Shown here: positions 26,103-34,920 of the stretch, piece by piece
Position numbering within the stretch: the first letter of the stretch is position 1
Layout: each line of letters opens with the position of its first letter
NCBI RefSeq assembly: GCF_025154075.1
Contig: NZ_JAOAMU010000006.1
Coordinates: 248,001 to 312,000 of the forward strand
Direction of reading: 5' to 3'
Origin: Chryseobacterium herbae
GTDB lineage: Bacteria; Bacteroidota; Bacteroidia; Flavobacteriales; Weeksellaceae
Length of the DNA stretch: 64,000 bases
Position numbers and translations under genes: made by a program
Notes under the pieces: generated by a model
Told to the model about the DNA's origin: nothing
What the model saw: the letters and a program-made list of their open reading frames with translations, nothing else
Databases searched by the model: none

Positions 26103-27908
26103 ATGACACATAAACCGTTACACAATTTCCATATTCCGGTGATGGGTCTGGCGTATACCATAGACAGCCCGATCCGTGTAGCCCAATATGGAATTTCTTC
26201 CGTTATTTCCATTATCGATGATGAGATCCTGGAAAAAATGAAAGGCTTTTATAACAGGAAATTCAATCTGGATTATTTAGGAATTTCAACAAAAACAGAA
26301 GATTACAGGGCGAAAAGAATCACAGCTTATCTGGATATGGTAGATGATATCGTGAATGAAAAATTTGAATCTTTCAAACAGGAGATCACTAAAAACAGGG
26401 AAGCATTAAAGAATTTCATGGCCATACTGCCCAATACTTCAGATCTGAAAAGCGGGCTTCAGAATTTGGTCAGCCAAAAGGACAATTTAGGATCAAGCAT
26501 TAAAAATTTCATTGAATCCAATTTAAAACCGGGAAGTATCGATGTCAATATCATGACGAAAGTTGACAAAGACAACTATAAAAAAGACGAGCAGCTTCCT
26601 GTCATGTTCAATGATGCGCATGCTTCACTTCGTGGTTTTGCTCAAAGTAAATTATCTTCTTCCATGGTGCTTTCTGCAGGGATGAATCCGCGTCTGTACA
26701 GTTATATTGAAGAGTTTGATGATTTCTTTCCTGATCAGAATGGGGTTTTGAAAAAGAAGATCATTCTTAAGGTAAGCGATTTCCGCTCAGCGATGATTCA
26801 AGGAAATTTTCTGGCTAAAAAAGGTCTGTGGATCTCAGAATACAGAATAGAATCCGGACTGAACTGCGGAGGTCATGCATTTGCTACGGAAGGGATGCTG
26901 CTGGGACCTATCATGGAAGAATTCAAGCAGAAAAAGAATGATCTGATCCAGTCTGCCCATTCATTAATGACCGCTGCATTGGAACAGAAAGAAAAACATA
27001 CCGTTTCTAAGCCGCTGGAAATGAAAATTACCGTTCAGGGCGGGGTGGGAACTTCCGAAGAACATGAGTTCCTGCTTGAAAATTATCAGGTAGACAGCGT
27101 AGGATGGGGATCACCGTTTTTATTGGTTCCTGAAGCCACTTCTGTAGATACTGAAACCAGAAACCTGCTTGTAAAATCAAAAGAAGAGGACTTTTATCTG
27201 AGTAATATTTCACCTCTGGGCGTTCCTTTCAATACGGTTAAAGGAACCTCCAATGAGCTGCTGAAAGAAAAAAAGGAAGCCGCCGGAAAATACGGAAGCT
27301 CGTGTCCGAAAAAACTACTGGCATTAAGCAAAGAATTTTCACCTCAGGGAACATGTACTGCTTCTAAAAAGTATCAGGATATCAAGTTAAAAGAACTTGA
27401 GTCTGATTGCGAATTAACAACTGAAGAGTTTAACAAAATGAAAACCGAAATCACAGATAAAGCCTGTCTGTGTGTAGGTTTGGTGAATGCTGCCTACATG
27501 GAACAGGATCTGGAAATTAAAGGAGAGAAACAAGGCGTAGTGATATGTCCGGGACCTAATCTTGCTTTCTTTGATAAGGAAGTTTCGCTTTCAGAAATGG
27601 TGCAGCATATTTATGGAAACACCAACATTCTTCCGGATAACCAGCGCCCGAATATGTTCATCAATGAACTGAAAATGTACGTTGATTATCTTAGAAAAGA
27701 AATCTCGAATTCTTCAGCACAAATTACCCATTCCCAAACCAAAAAATGGAATGCGTTCCAGAAAAATGTGCTGGAAGGTATTGAATATTACCATCAACTG
27801 TTTCATACATCAACTTTCTTTAAAAGCGGGTTGAAAACCATAGACCTGCAGCTGCAGGAATACAAACTGATGCTGACAGCCATTGAGGTTCCTCAGGTTG
27901 AAAAGTAA
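26103..27908 (+). CDS. Large TIM-barrel-like protein, possible nitronate monooxygenase relative
   Basis: The 601-residue protein is not a named family that I know. Its start (FHIPVMGLAYTIDSPIRVAQYG) resembles the FMN-binding beginning of nitronate monooxygenases. Later GLNCGGHAFATEGMLLGP recalls their GGH motif, and TVQGGVGTSEEHEFLLENYQ followed by VGWGSPFLLVPEA matches a phosphate-binding barrel end. An extra region of about 100 residues has seven cysteines (SSCPKKLL, GTCTASKKY, CELTTEE, ACLCVG, VICPGP), which could hold an Fe-S cluster. No membrane or signal segment. Single gene with a structured leader and its own terminator. Function inferred at fold level only. Confidence 0.55.
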   Translation: MTHKPLHNFHIPVMGLAYTIDSPIRVAQYGISSVISIIDDEILEKMKGFYNRKFNLDYLGISTKTEDYRAKRITAYLDMVDDIVNEKFESFKQEITKNREALKNFMAILPNTSDLKSGLQNLVSQKDNLGSSIKNFIESNLKPGSIDVNIMTKVDKDNYKKDEQLPVMFNDAHASLRGFAQSKLSSSMVLSAGMNPRLYSYIEEFDDFFPDQNGVLKKKIILKVSDFRSAMIQGNFLAKKGLWISEYRIESGLNCGGHAFATEGMLLGPIMEEFKQKKNDLIQSAHSLMTAALEQKEKHTVSKPLEMKITVQGGVGTSEEHEFLLENYQVDSVGWGSPFLLVPEATSVDTETRNLLVKSKEEDFYLSNISPLGVPFNTVKGTSNELLKEKKEAAGKYGSSCPKKLLALSKEFSPQGTCTASKKYQDIKLKELESDCELTTEEFNKMKTEITDKACLCVGLVNAAYMEQDLEIKGEKQGVVICPGPNLAFFDKEVSLSEMVQHIYGNTNILPDNQRPNMFINELKMYVDYLRKEISNSSAQITHSQTKKWNAFQKNVLEGIEYYHQLFHTSTFFKSGLKTIDLQLQEYKLMLTAIEVPQVEK

Positions 27909-27933
27909 CAGTATTTTTTTTAATTGATAGATC

Positions 27934-27964
27934 AAACAGCTTTCATCGTGGAAGCTGTTTTTTT
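27934..27964 (+). terminator. Rho-independent terminator of the 601-residue gene
   Basis: Stem AAACAGCTT / AAGCTGTTT (9 bp) with a 9-base loop, followed by TTTT. It lies 25 bases after the stop codon. Confidence 0.85.
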
Positions 27965-28132
27965 TGGCTGATTTTGATGCTGTAAAACCTCTTTATTAGC
28001 GATAAAAAAGTAGAAATAATCAGCTTTTCCATTTATACTAACTATAAACGGTATGTTTATTTTGAATCTGAAATCCTCTCTGATATTCCTTACCTTAGAT
28101 CCTTCTTAAATTTTTAATTACAATTCATTTTT

Positions 28133-29077
28133 ATGGAAAAAAGAAACATAAAAAACACTGATCTCTCAGTAGCACCTGTTAATTTTGGAGGAAATGTTTT
28201 CGGATGGACGCTTGATGAGAAACAGTCTTTTGATATATTGGATCAATTCACAGAGGCCGGATTCAACTTTATAGACACTGCTGACACCTATTCATGGTGG
28301 GTGAACGGAAAAGGAGGCCAGTCTGAGGAAATCATCGGAAAGTGGATGAAAAGCCGTGGTAACCGTCAGGATATTGTATTGGCTACAAAAGTGGGATCAG
28401 AGACTAAAGAACATGGTTTTGATATCAGCAAAAAACATATTCTGAAATCAGTAGATGAATCGTTACAGAGACTTCGGACCGATCATATTGATCTTTATTA
28501 CACGCATTTTGATGATCATACGACGCCTGTGGAAGAAACACTTTCGGCGTACGATGAAATCATTAAAGCTGGAAAAGTACGTTATATTGCAGCATCCAAT
28601 CTTTCTCCCGAGCGTCTGAAAGCATCATTTGAAGCGGCAGAAAAAAATAATCTTCCTAGATATGTGGCATTGCAGCCTCATTATAATTTAATGGAAAGAG
28701 AAGGTTTTGAAAAGAATTATGCTCCGCTGGTGGAAGAATTTGATTTAAGCGTATTTCCTTATTGGTCGTTGGCTGCAGGTTTCCTTACCGGAAAATACCG
28801 TACAGAAGCTGATCTGGGAAAAAGCCAGCGAGGTGAAGGCGTGAGAAAATATCTTAATGATAAAGGTCTTGAAGTATTAAAAGCTTTGGATCAGGTGAGT
28901 GAAAAGCATCAGACGACGCAAGGAACCACTGCTTTAGCATGGCTTTTGGCTAATCCATTGATTACAGCACCGATTGTAAGTGCCACGAGCGCATCTCAGC
29001 TTGATACTTTATTCAAGGCACCGAAACTTATTCTTGATCAGGAAGATATTGAACTGCTTCATCAGGCGAGTAACTAG
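28133..29077 (+). CDS. Aldo/keto reductase
   Basis: The 314-residue TIM-barrel oxidoreductase shows family motifs: LSVAPVNFGGNVFGWTLDE, the catalytic Asp and Tyr region NFIDTADTYSWW, LATKVGSET with the catalytic lysine, and HIDLYYTHFDDH with the active-site histidine. QPHYNLMEREGFE and TTALAWLLANPLI are also typical. It reduces aldehydes, ketones or quinones with NADPH; the substrate is unknown. It is most like the YghZ/AKR11-type bacterial enzymes. Monocistronic with a downstream terminator. Confidence 0.92.
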   Translation: MEKRNIKNTDLSVAPVNFGGNVFGWTLDEKQSFDILDQFTEAGFNFIDTADTYSWWVNGKGGQSEEIIGKWMKSRGNRQDIVLATKVGSETKEHGFDISKKHILKSVDESLQRLRTDHIDLYYTHFDDHTTPVEETLSAYDEIIKAGKVRYIAASNLSPERLKASFEAAEKNNLPRYVALQPHYNLMEREGFEKNYAPLVEEFDLSVFPYWSLAAGFLTGKYRTEADLGKSQRGEGVRKYLNDKGLEVLKALDQVSEKHQTTQGTTALAWLLANPLITAPIVSATSASQLDTLFKAPKLILDQEDIELLHQASN

Positions 29078-29110
29078 CTTCAACTCAGGAACTTTATTTT
29101 AACTCCATAA

Positions 29111-29147
29111 AAAGATCCGTTCGGTAGGTACTGAGCGGATCTTTTAT
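29111..29147 (+). terminator. Rho-independent terminator of the aldo/keto reductase gene
   Basis: Stem AAAGATCCG (29111-29119) / CGGATCTTT (29136-29144) with T-tail. Confidence 0.8.
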
Positions 29148-29263
29148 TTGTGGAGATATCATGACAAAAATAAAACTGACTGCATCTATGAATATTGCAT
29201 GAATGCACTGTTAAATCTGGAAAAATTAATTATTTTTTATTTCTCATTAATTGGATTTATTAA

Positions 29264-29271
29264 TATATTTG
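29264..29271 (+). promoter_or_regulatory. -7 element of the JAB-like lipoprotein gene
   Basis: TATATTTG matches TAnnTTTG and sits 23 bases upstream of the ATG at 29294, at the usual distance for Flavobacteriia promoters. Confidence 0.5.
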
Positions 29272-29293
29272 CGCCCTTTAAATACTAAAAACT

Positions 29294-30565
29294 ATGAAGA
29301 AAAAACTGCTGCCGCTTATCCTGTTGGGAAGCATGCTGGCCTTATTCTCACTGCAAGGGTGTGTTCATGATGCCATGGAGGGGGAAACTGAAACTGTACA
29401 GCTTCAGGAAAATCCACTCTCTTACATCAGAAAAAACTATGTAAAGGATATGGCTGTTATTTCGGGAAAGCAGATCGAATGGGAAAATGCCAGAACTTTC
29501 AAACATGAGAACAATGTTATTCTGATCTCAGTTCCGGTAAAAAATGAAAGTGAAAAACTGATTGAGGAACTTACTTTCAGGATTGATGGCGACAAGGTTT
29601 CCGGGCATTTGTGGAAATTTGAAGCCACAGGAAATTTTTCTGCCGAGGATCACAGACTCGGAGCTCACGAGATCATGAAAAAGATGACGGGAAATGTTAC
29701 CTATATCGCATTGGAAGGCTCTATGAGATACCAGATCCAGGTGGTTGATGGAAAAATTATTTCAGATATTTCCTCGAAATTTTCAGGCGATGGAGATATG
29801 GATTCCTGTGGTAAAAAATGCCATGGTTCCATTGAAGAGGTCGTGATCACAGTCCCAAATCCGCCAACCAATCCACAGCCCCCGACAGGTCCGCCAATTC
29901 CTCCCATCGTTATCATTCCGCCTACCAATAATCCGAATGATCCGTGTACAAAGGCTCAGGCAGGTTCACAAAAAGCTACGGATAATTCTAAAACACAGAA
30001 ATTTAATGACGCCAAGCAGGGAATTCTTAACAATTTCAACCAAAACGGAAAAGAAAACGGAGTAGGTATGGGACGAGATACTCCGAACGGCGAGCTCAAG
30101 GCAACCGGAGTTCAGGAATTAAATGCCAGCAACGGAAGTGTTAGTAATCCTTACAATTATCCTGAAGCTGATATCCATAATCATCCAGGAAATACACCAC
30201 CCTCTGCAGGAGATGTCTACAGTATGATCCAATATTACAACAGCCACCCAAGTTTTAATACAAGGTATGTAGTCACTCCAAACGGTACTGTATACGCACT
30301 GGTCATTACAAATTCTAATTTATTTGCGTCATTCGTTGCCAATGTTCCACCGTTTCAAATTCCTGGTAATGCCCCTAATTTTTCCGGAGATATGTTTGCA
30401 GATTATGCAGATATTTCAAACAGAGAAACAGGAATGGCTTATGTTCTGGATAAATACAATACGGGGATTGCTTTAACAAAAATGGATGCCAATGGTAACT
30501 TTAAAAAGATTAATGTAAAGCCCAACAGTAGTGGTAATGGGTATACTCAGACACCATGTCCTTAA
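29294..30565 (+). CDS. Lipoprotein with proline-rich linker and JAB-like C-terminal domain
   Basis: The 423-residue protein has a lipoprotein signal (lipobox SLQGC, Cys23). A first domain follows (about 40-175, VKDMAVISGKQIEWENA), then a proline-rich linker (about 190-215, NPPTNPQPPTGPPIPP). The C-terminal region contains ADIHNHPGNTPPSAGD at residues 293-307. His295, His297, Ser304 and Asp307 recall the HxHP...SxxD metal site of JAB/JAMM peptidases, RadC and toxin-JAB domains, though the spacing is one residue short. Such domains in secreted Bacteroidota proteins often come from polymorphic-toxin or cell-surface peptidase families. Function uncertain; no immunity gene is evident next to it. 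Confidence 0.6.
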   Translation: MKKKLLPLILLGSMLALFSLQGCVHDAMEGETETVQLQENPLSYIRKNYVKDMAVISGKQIEWENARTFKHENNVILISVPVKNESEKLIEELTFRIDGDKVSGHLWKFEATGNFSAEDHRLGAHEIMKKMTGNVTYIALEGSMRYQIQVVDGKIISDISSKFSGDGDMDSCGKKCHGSIEEVVITVPNPPTNPQPPTGPPIPPIVIIPPTNNPNDPCTKAQAGSQKATDNSKTQKFNDAKQGILNNFNQNGKENGVGMGRDTPNGELKATGVQELNASNGSVSNPYNYPEADIHNHPGNTPPSAGDVYSMIQYYNSHPSFNTRYVVTPNGTVYALVITNSNLFASFVANVPPFQIPGNAPNFSGDMFADYADISNRETGMAYVLDKYNTGIALTKMDANGNFKKINVKPNSSGNGYTQTPCP

Positions 30566-30588
30566 TTTTTACAATGTAATTGATAATA

Positions 30589-30615
30589 AAAAGCGGCCTT
30601 TTTGAGGCCGCTTTT
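30589..30615. terminator. Bidirectional terminator between convergent genes
   Basis: An 11-bp stem AAAAGCGGCCT / AGGCCGCTTTT with a 5-base loop has A/T runs on both sides. It serves the lipoprotein gene (+) and the ClC gene (-). Confidence 0.85.
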
Positions 30616-30648
30616 GCTATTTTTAATGATCTTTTTGTGGTTAAAAAA

Positions 30649-32493
30649 TCAATCAGAATATTCTTTTAAAAGCTGTCTGTAGCTCATCAGGATAGAAGAT
30701 TTTGAGATAAATCCGATAAAATCATTATTTTCACTGGTTACGGGAAGATTCCATACAGCCGTATCATCAAAAATCTGAAGGATTTCCAAAGGCTGGTTTT
30801 CACGGTAAATGACTGCCGGTGGAGCTTTCATAATCTGAGCTACGGTTTGCAAATTGTCTATTTCTTTGTTAAATAGATACGGCCTGATATCATCCAAAGT
30901 AAGAATTCCTTTCAGTTTTCCAGCTTCATCCGTGGCTGCGAAAATATTTTTGTTTCCGTTTTTCACCAATTCAAATAAATCATTAACTGAAGCATTTTCA
31001 TTGATCGTCTCTGAATATTTATCGATAAAATCTTCCGTTCTTAAAGCAAAAAGAAGGTTTTTATCATGCTTGTTGGTGAAAATTTTCCCCTGGTCGGCCA
31101 GAGATTTTAATTCCGGAGAAATAGGGGAGAACCATTTGGCGATAAGGTAAGAAATAATAGAAACAATCATTAACGGAATAAAAAGATCATACCCGAAACT
31201 GGATTCGGCGATCAGGAATATGGCTGTGAGAGGAGCATACAATACGCCGCTCATGGCTCCGGCCATTCCTACCAGAACAAGATTCGTTACAGGAACTTCC
31301 GTAAACCCGATGTGCTGACAAACCAATGCAAATAAATATCCCACGGTACCGCCCGCAAAAAGTGACGGAGCAAAGTTTCCTCCGTTTCCTCCGCTGAAAA
31401 TCGTAAAAGATGTTGCAAAAGCCTTCAAAAGACACACCAGCACCAAAAATATAATAATGGTCCAGTCGCCGATCTCAAAATATCTGAAAAAACTGTTTCT
31501 GATAATAGAGTGGGTACTTCCGTTGGTAAATGCTTTTACCGTTTCATATCCTTCCCCGAATAATGGTGGAAAAAGAACACACAACAGCGACAGCACCAAA
31601 CCTCCAAACATCGCCTTTCTCATCCTCGAAAGCTTTAGACCTTTGATAAAATGCTCGACTTTCTGAGAAATTACCACAAAATAACGTGCATACAGTCCGG
31701 TTACAATTCCTAGAATAAGGTAATAAGGAACATTTTTATAATTAAAAGCCTCTCTCGCATAAAATCTAAAAAGGATATCTTCCTGAAGCAAAACCCGCGA
31801 TAAAAGACTTCCACAAACCGCCGCCACAACCAGCGGAATAAAGTCTGTAAAAACCACACCCGTCAGAAGAATTTCAAAAGCAAACATTATTCCCGCAATA
31901 GGAGCATTGAATGCTGAAGCAATTCCAGCCGTAGCGCCCGCTGCCAATAAAAGTGTCCTTTCTTTATAACTGAGTCGGTAAGTTTGTGCATAATTGGAAC
32001 CGATAGCCGCGCCCGTAACTGCAATAGGACTCTCTAATCCCGCAGAACCTCCGAGCCCAACGGTCACCGCACTCTGAATGACCTGTGAATACATTTTTAC
32101 AGAAGCCACAATACTTGAATTTTGAGCAATTTCATACAAAATAGCACCAATTCCTTTTCTATCCTGACCTTTAAATAGAGTAATCACGATCGCGGTTGTC
32201 AATATAATTCCCAAAAAAGGAAAGACAATATAAAACAGGATCTGATATTCAAAATGGATGTGAGTAATAAAATTGTGAATGGTATGAACAAGCGTTTTCA
32301 GGATCACTCCGGCCAAACCTGCAGTACAGCCCACAAGGATTCCCGAAAGCACCAGAAACTGATTCCTGCTAAGTCTGTTATTCAGCCAATGCAAGATAAG
32401 CTCATAGCTGCGCGCCTTTTCCAGTCCGTACTTCTGAAAGTCTCGTTTAAATTTTAGAAAGCTTAAATACTTTTTTTTATTGTGAATTTTCAC
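30649..32493 (-). CDS. ClC-family chloride channel/antiporter with CBS domains
   Basis: The 614-residue membrane protein has the ClC pore region: GGSAGLESPIAVTGAAIGSN (the gating-glutamate segment, GxxGxExP), GIASAFNAPIAGIMFAFE, and GGNGGNFAPSLFAGGTVGY (the GxFxP selectivity segment), within roughly residues 30-460. A soluble C-terminal part carries two CBS-like repeats (EDFIDKYSETINENASVND, LKGILTLDDIRPYLF, QIMKAPPAVIYRENQPLEIL). Proteins of this class move chloride, often in exchange for protons. The gating glutamate is retained, which favours an antiporter. No obvious operon partner. Confidence 0.93.
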   Translation of the reverse strand: MKIHNKKKYLSFLKFKRDFQKYGLEKARSYELILHWLNNRLSRNQFLVLSGILVGCTAGLAGVILKTLVHTIHNFITHIHFEYQILFYIVFPFLGIILTTAIVITLFKGQDRKGIGAILYEIAQNSSIVASVKMYSQVIQSAVTVGLGGSAGLESPIAVTGAAIGSNYAQTYRLSYKERTLLLAAGATAGIASAFNAPIAGIMFAFEILLTGVVFTDFIPLVVAAVCGSLLSRVLLQEDILFRFYAREAFNYKNVPYYLILGIVTGLYARYFVVISQKVEHFIKGLKLSRMRKAMFGGLVLSLLCVLFPPLFGEGYETVKAFTNGSTHSIIRNSFFRYFEIGDWTIIIFLVLVCLLKAFATSFTIFSGGNGGNFAPSLFAGGTVGYLFALVCQHIGFTEVPVTNLVLVGMAGAMSGVLYAPLTAIFLIAESSFGYDLFIPLMIVSIISYLIAKWFSPISPELKSLADQGKIFTNKHDKNLLFALRTEDFIDKYSETINENASVNDLFELVKNGNKNIFAATDEAGKLKGILTLDDIRPYLFNKEIDNLQTVAQIMKAPPAVIYRENQPLEILQIFDDTAVWNLPVTSENNDFIGFISKSSILMSYRQLLKEYSD

Positions 32494-32680
32494 CTGGGAA
32501 CCAATTTTAAAACCGTAATGGTTCTGTAAATTTATGAAATATCTTTATAAAAAATTTGGATAAAACAGGCTTAAAACAGTGATTCAACTATTTAATTAAC
32601 TATTAAACAGATTATTACTGAATTTTAATTTTTTCTTCTTAATTTTTAACAAGTTTTGAATCAGTTAAAATCACAAGACA

Positions 32681-34282
32681 TTAAGATGCCGATTCCAGAC
32701 TGTCTTTTCTCAGGTTATTAATGAAATAGGAGGGACTTACTCCGGTTTCTTTCTTAAAGATCACCGCAAAAACTTCCCTTGATGAAAACCCACAGGCTTC
32801 TGCCAGATAGCTGATTTTGTATTCTCTGTAAATTGGGTTTTCATACAGTTTATTGGTGATATAATTGATCCGGAGACCATTGATGTAATTGTTATAATTG
32901 TTTTCTTTATACAGCTTAATGATTTCAGAAAGGTATCTGGTATTGGTATTCAGATCATTGGCCAAAGACGTGAGACTCAGATCTTTTTTAATGAATTTTT
33001 GAGATTTTTCAAACTTTTCAAGCTTAGCCAGAATCATTTTAACAGTTTCATCAGTGATATTAATGCTTTTCTCTGAAGGTATTTCCTGCGGTATATTTTC
33101 CAAAGGAGCTTGTTGATGAACATTTTTCAGGTTTTGAATAACGGCAGCGTATCTGTCATGCAGATTTTTCTGATTTCTCTTCCATAAAAGCAATCCACCC
33201 ACGAGCAGAATTATAATGCATCCAAAGCTGAGCATTAGGATTTTCTGAATATTCCCGGAATGGGTTTTCCCCTGTTCATCCATGATCTTTTTGACAGGTG
33301 TATTGATCGTTTTTTTTTCTTCGTTAACGAGGCTGTCATTAAGCTTGGTATACAGGTTCATATATTTTTTTGAAGCCTCTTTTTCTCCCAGTTCCACATA
33401 GGATTTGAAATACACTTCATAAATATCTCTGCGGATATAAGGAATCTTTATGGCTTTCTCCAGCTGCTCGGCCTTTTTTGCATAATAAACAGCCTGACTG
33501 TATTTTTTCTGATCATGATATAACCAGGCATATTCGTTCAGGATGGTGACTTCGAGGTTTTTAGAGACGGGATATGTTTTATTCTGAGCTATTTCTAAAG
33601 CTTTTCCAAAATAATTTTCAGCATCTTTTATCCGGTTGGAAGCCACACTGGTCATTCCCAGATTCATATTAGACAAGGCCAGGAGATGATATTTCCTGGC
33701 CATAAAATCCTTAGTGTTTTCTATATGAACAGCACTTTCCAAAGCTTTTTTCTGATAATAAATCACTGAATCCAGCGGGGCATTCACATGCGCCGCATGC
33801 AATCCAATTCCGGTATAGATTAGAGATTTTAAATAATTCTTTTTGTCTTCGGACAATACTTTTTCTGCTATTTCCAATGCGTTTCTAAATTCTGCGATGC
33901 TTTCATTATTAAACCCTAATTCTGTGTAGGAGGAAGCCTTTAACCGGTAAATATTGGCCAGTTTTGCATCATCTTTTGCTTCCAGCGCCTGTTTTTCTGC
34001 TTCTGTACTCAGATCGATTACTTTTTTGTGATTTCCTGCATCAAAATACCGGGCCATAAGGATGGTGATGGTTTCCAGCATTCCTTTTTTATAGCCTGTT
34101 TTTTTGGAAATACCATAGATCTCGTTCGCCAGTTCTATGGATTGGGCAGGATTACTTTTAGACAACTCTTCAGCGCGGGTAATTTCTATGTCAACTTGGG
34201 CGTTTGTAGGAAATTCAGAATTGAATTGAGCCTGAAAGAATCCGGAGACCAAACAGAAGAGAAGTAAAATGGTGTTTTTCAT
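32681..34282 (-). CDS. Membrane TPR protein with C-terminal AraC-type HTH
   Basis: The 533-residue protein begins with a signal peptide (MKNTILLLFCLVSGFFQAQ), followed by periplasmic tetratricopeptide-like repeats (about residues 25-330, many 'A-x-x-Y-x-x-A' helix pairs). One membrane helix follows (LMLSFGCIIILLVGGLLLW), then an AraC DNA-binding domain at the end (LSLTSLANDLNTNTRYLSEI, KISYLAEACGFSSREVFAVI). It is a one-component membrane regulator, an arrangement abundant in Chryseobacterium. An ATG at 34315 adds 11 hydrophilic residues that disturb the signal peptide, so 34282 is preferred. Targets are unknown. Confidence 0.88.
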   Translation of the reverse strand: MKNTILLLFCLVSGFFQAQFNSEFPTNAQVDIEITRAEELSKSNPAQSIELANEIYGISKKTGYKKGMLETITILMARYFDAGNHKKVIDLSTEAEKQALEAKDDAKLANIYRLKASSYTELGFNNESIAEFRNALEIAEKVLSEDKKNYLKSLIYTGIGLHAAHVNAPLDSVIYYQKKALESAVHIENTKDFMARKYHLLALSNMNLGMTSVASNRIKDAENYFGKALEIAQNKTYPVSKNLEVTILNEYAWLYHDQKKYSQAVYYAKKAEQLEKAIKIPYIRRDIYEVYFKSYVELGEKEASKKYMNLYTKLNDSLVNEEKKTINTPVKKIMDEQGKTHSGNIQKILMLSFGCIIILLVGGLLLWKRNQKNLHDRYAAVIQNLKNVHQQAPLENIPQEIPSEKSINITDETVKMILAKLEKFEKSQKFIKKDLSLTSLANDLNTNTRYLSEIIKLYKENNYNNYINGLRINYITNKLYENPIYREYKISYLAEACGFSSREVFAVIFKKETGVSPSYFINNLRKDSLESAS

Positions 34283-34541
34283 TATGTGCTTTTTGAAGGA
34301 GCAAATTAAGTACAATATTAATTATTATAACCTAATATACGTGTAATATTTTCCGAATTAACAGTATTCATTAAAATTATTAACACATTGATTGTAAATT
34401 ATTTAAATTCAAATTTCCAGTCGGAAAGCGTACGTACTGAAAACTTCCTGAAAAGTCCACTTATTTCAGAAATCATGTCATCTTATTCTTTTTGATACCT
34501 GTTCAAAGACTTAATATTGCTACTCTTTTAAACGGAAAGGC

Positions 34542-34572
34542 ATTAGTTTAAACAAGACACAAATGATGAAAA
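34542..34572 (+). repeat. Tandem leader unit, copy 1
   Basis: ATTAGTTTAAACAAGACACA then AATGATGAAAA. It matches copy 2 at 34603 (ATTAGTATAAATAAAAACAC then AAATGATGAAAA) with few differences and a period of about 61 bases. Confidence 0.65.
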
Positions 34573-34602
34573 ACTATTGCTTTTCTGTTTAAACAAAAAG
34601 AA

Positions 34603-34634
34603 ATTAGTATAAATAAAAACACAAATGATGAAAA
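34603..34634 (+). repeat. Tandem leader unit, copy 2
   Basis: Second copy of the unit at 34542, running into the short ORF MMKSISSFVRFQNV. Confidence 0.65.
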
Positions 34635-34772
34635 GTATTTCCTCCTTCGTGAGGTTTCAAAATGTTTGACACCGGTTCGAAAGTAACCAATGCATCGCTA
34701 TTCAACAGTAATGCACGGGATAAACTTTTAACCTTGTTCCCAAAATCAGGCTGAACATTCTAAAACACAATT

Positions 34773-34817
34773 ATGAAAAGCAATAATACGGTCAGGATTT
34801 CTAATCTCCTCAATTAG
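34773..34817 (+). CDS. Candidate 14-residue leader peptide
   Basis: ATG to TAG encodes MKSNNTVRISNLLN. The start has the same ACACAA-type context as real genes nearby, and the stop lies inside a hairpin that ends in TATTGCTTTTCCTTT about 30 bases later. That resembles a leader peptide and attenuator, but no run of regulatory codons is seen. Expression is unproven. Confidence 0.3.
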   Translation: MKSNNTVRISNLLN

Positions 34818-34920
34818 GGATTTTGTCCTATTGCTTTTCCTTTATTCAGCCTTCATTTTATTCAACTTAAAGAATAAAAATTTAATCCTAAGATATTTAA
34901 ACACAAATAGTAAAAAAAAT

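Larger units (their letters stand above)
34283..34920. other. Leader region with tandem repeats and three very short ORFs
   Basis: About 640 bases separate two divergent regulators. No conventional gene was found. Two copies of an ATTAGT-TAAA-ACACAAATGATGAAA unit (34542-34572 and 34603-34634) each run into a very short ORF (34563-34592 and 34625-34669). A third short ORF (34773-34817) lies in a long imperfect hairpin AAAAGCAATA...TATTGCTTTT (about 34776-34840). The layout suggests leader peptides or attenuation of the HTH gene at 34921, but could be decay. Confidence 0.45.
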
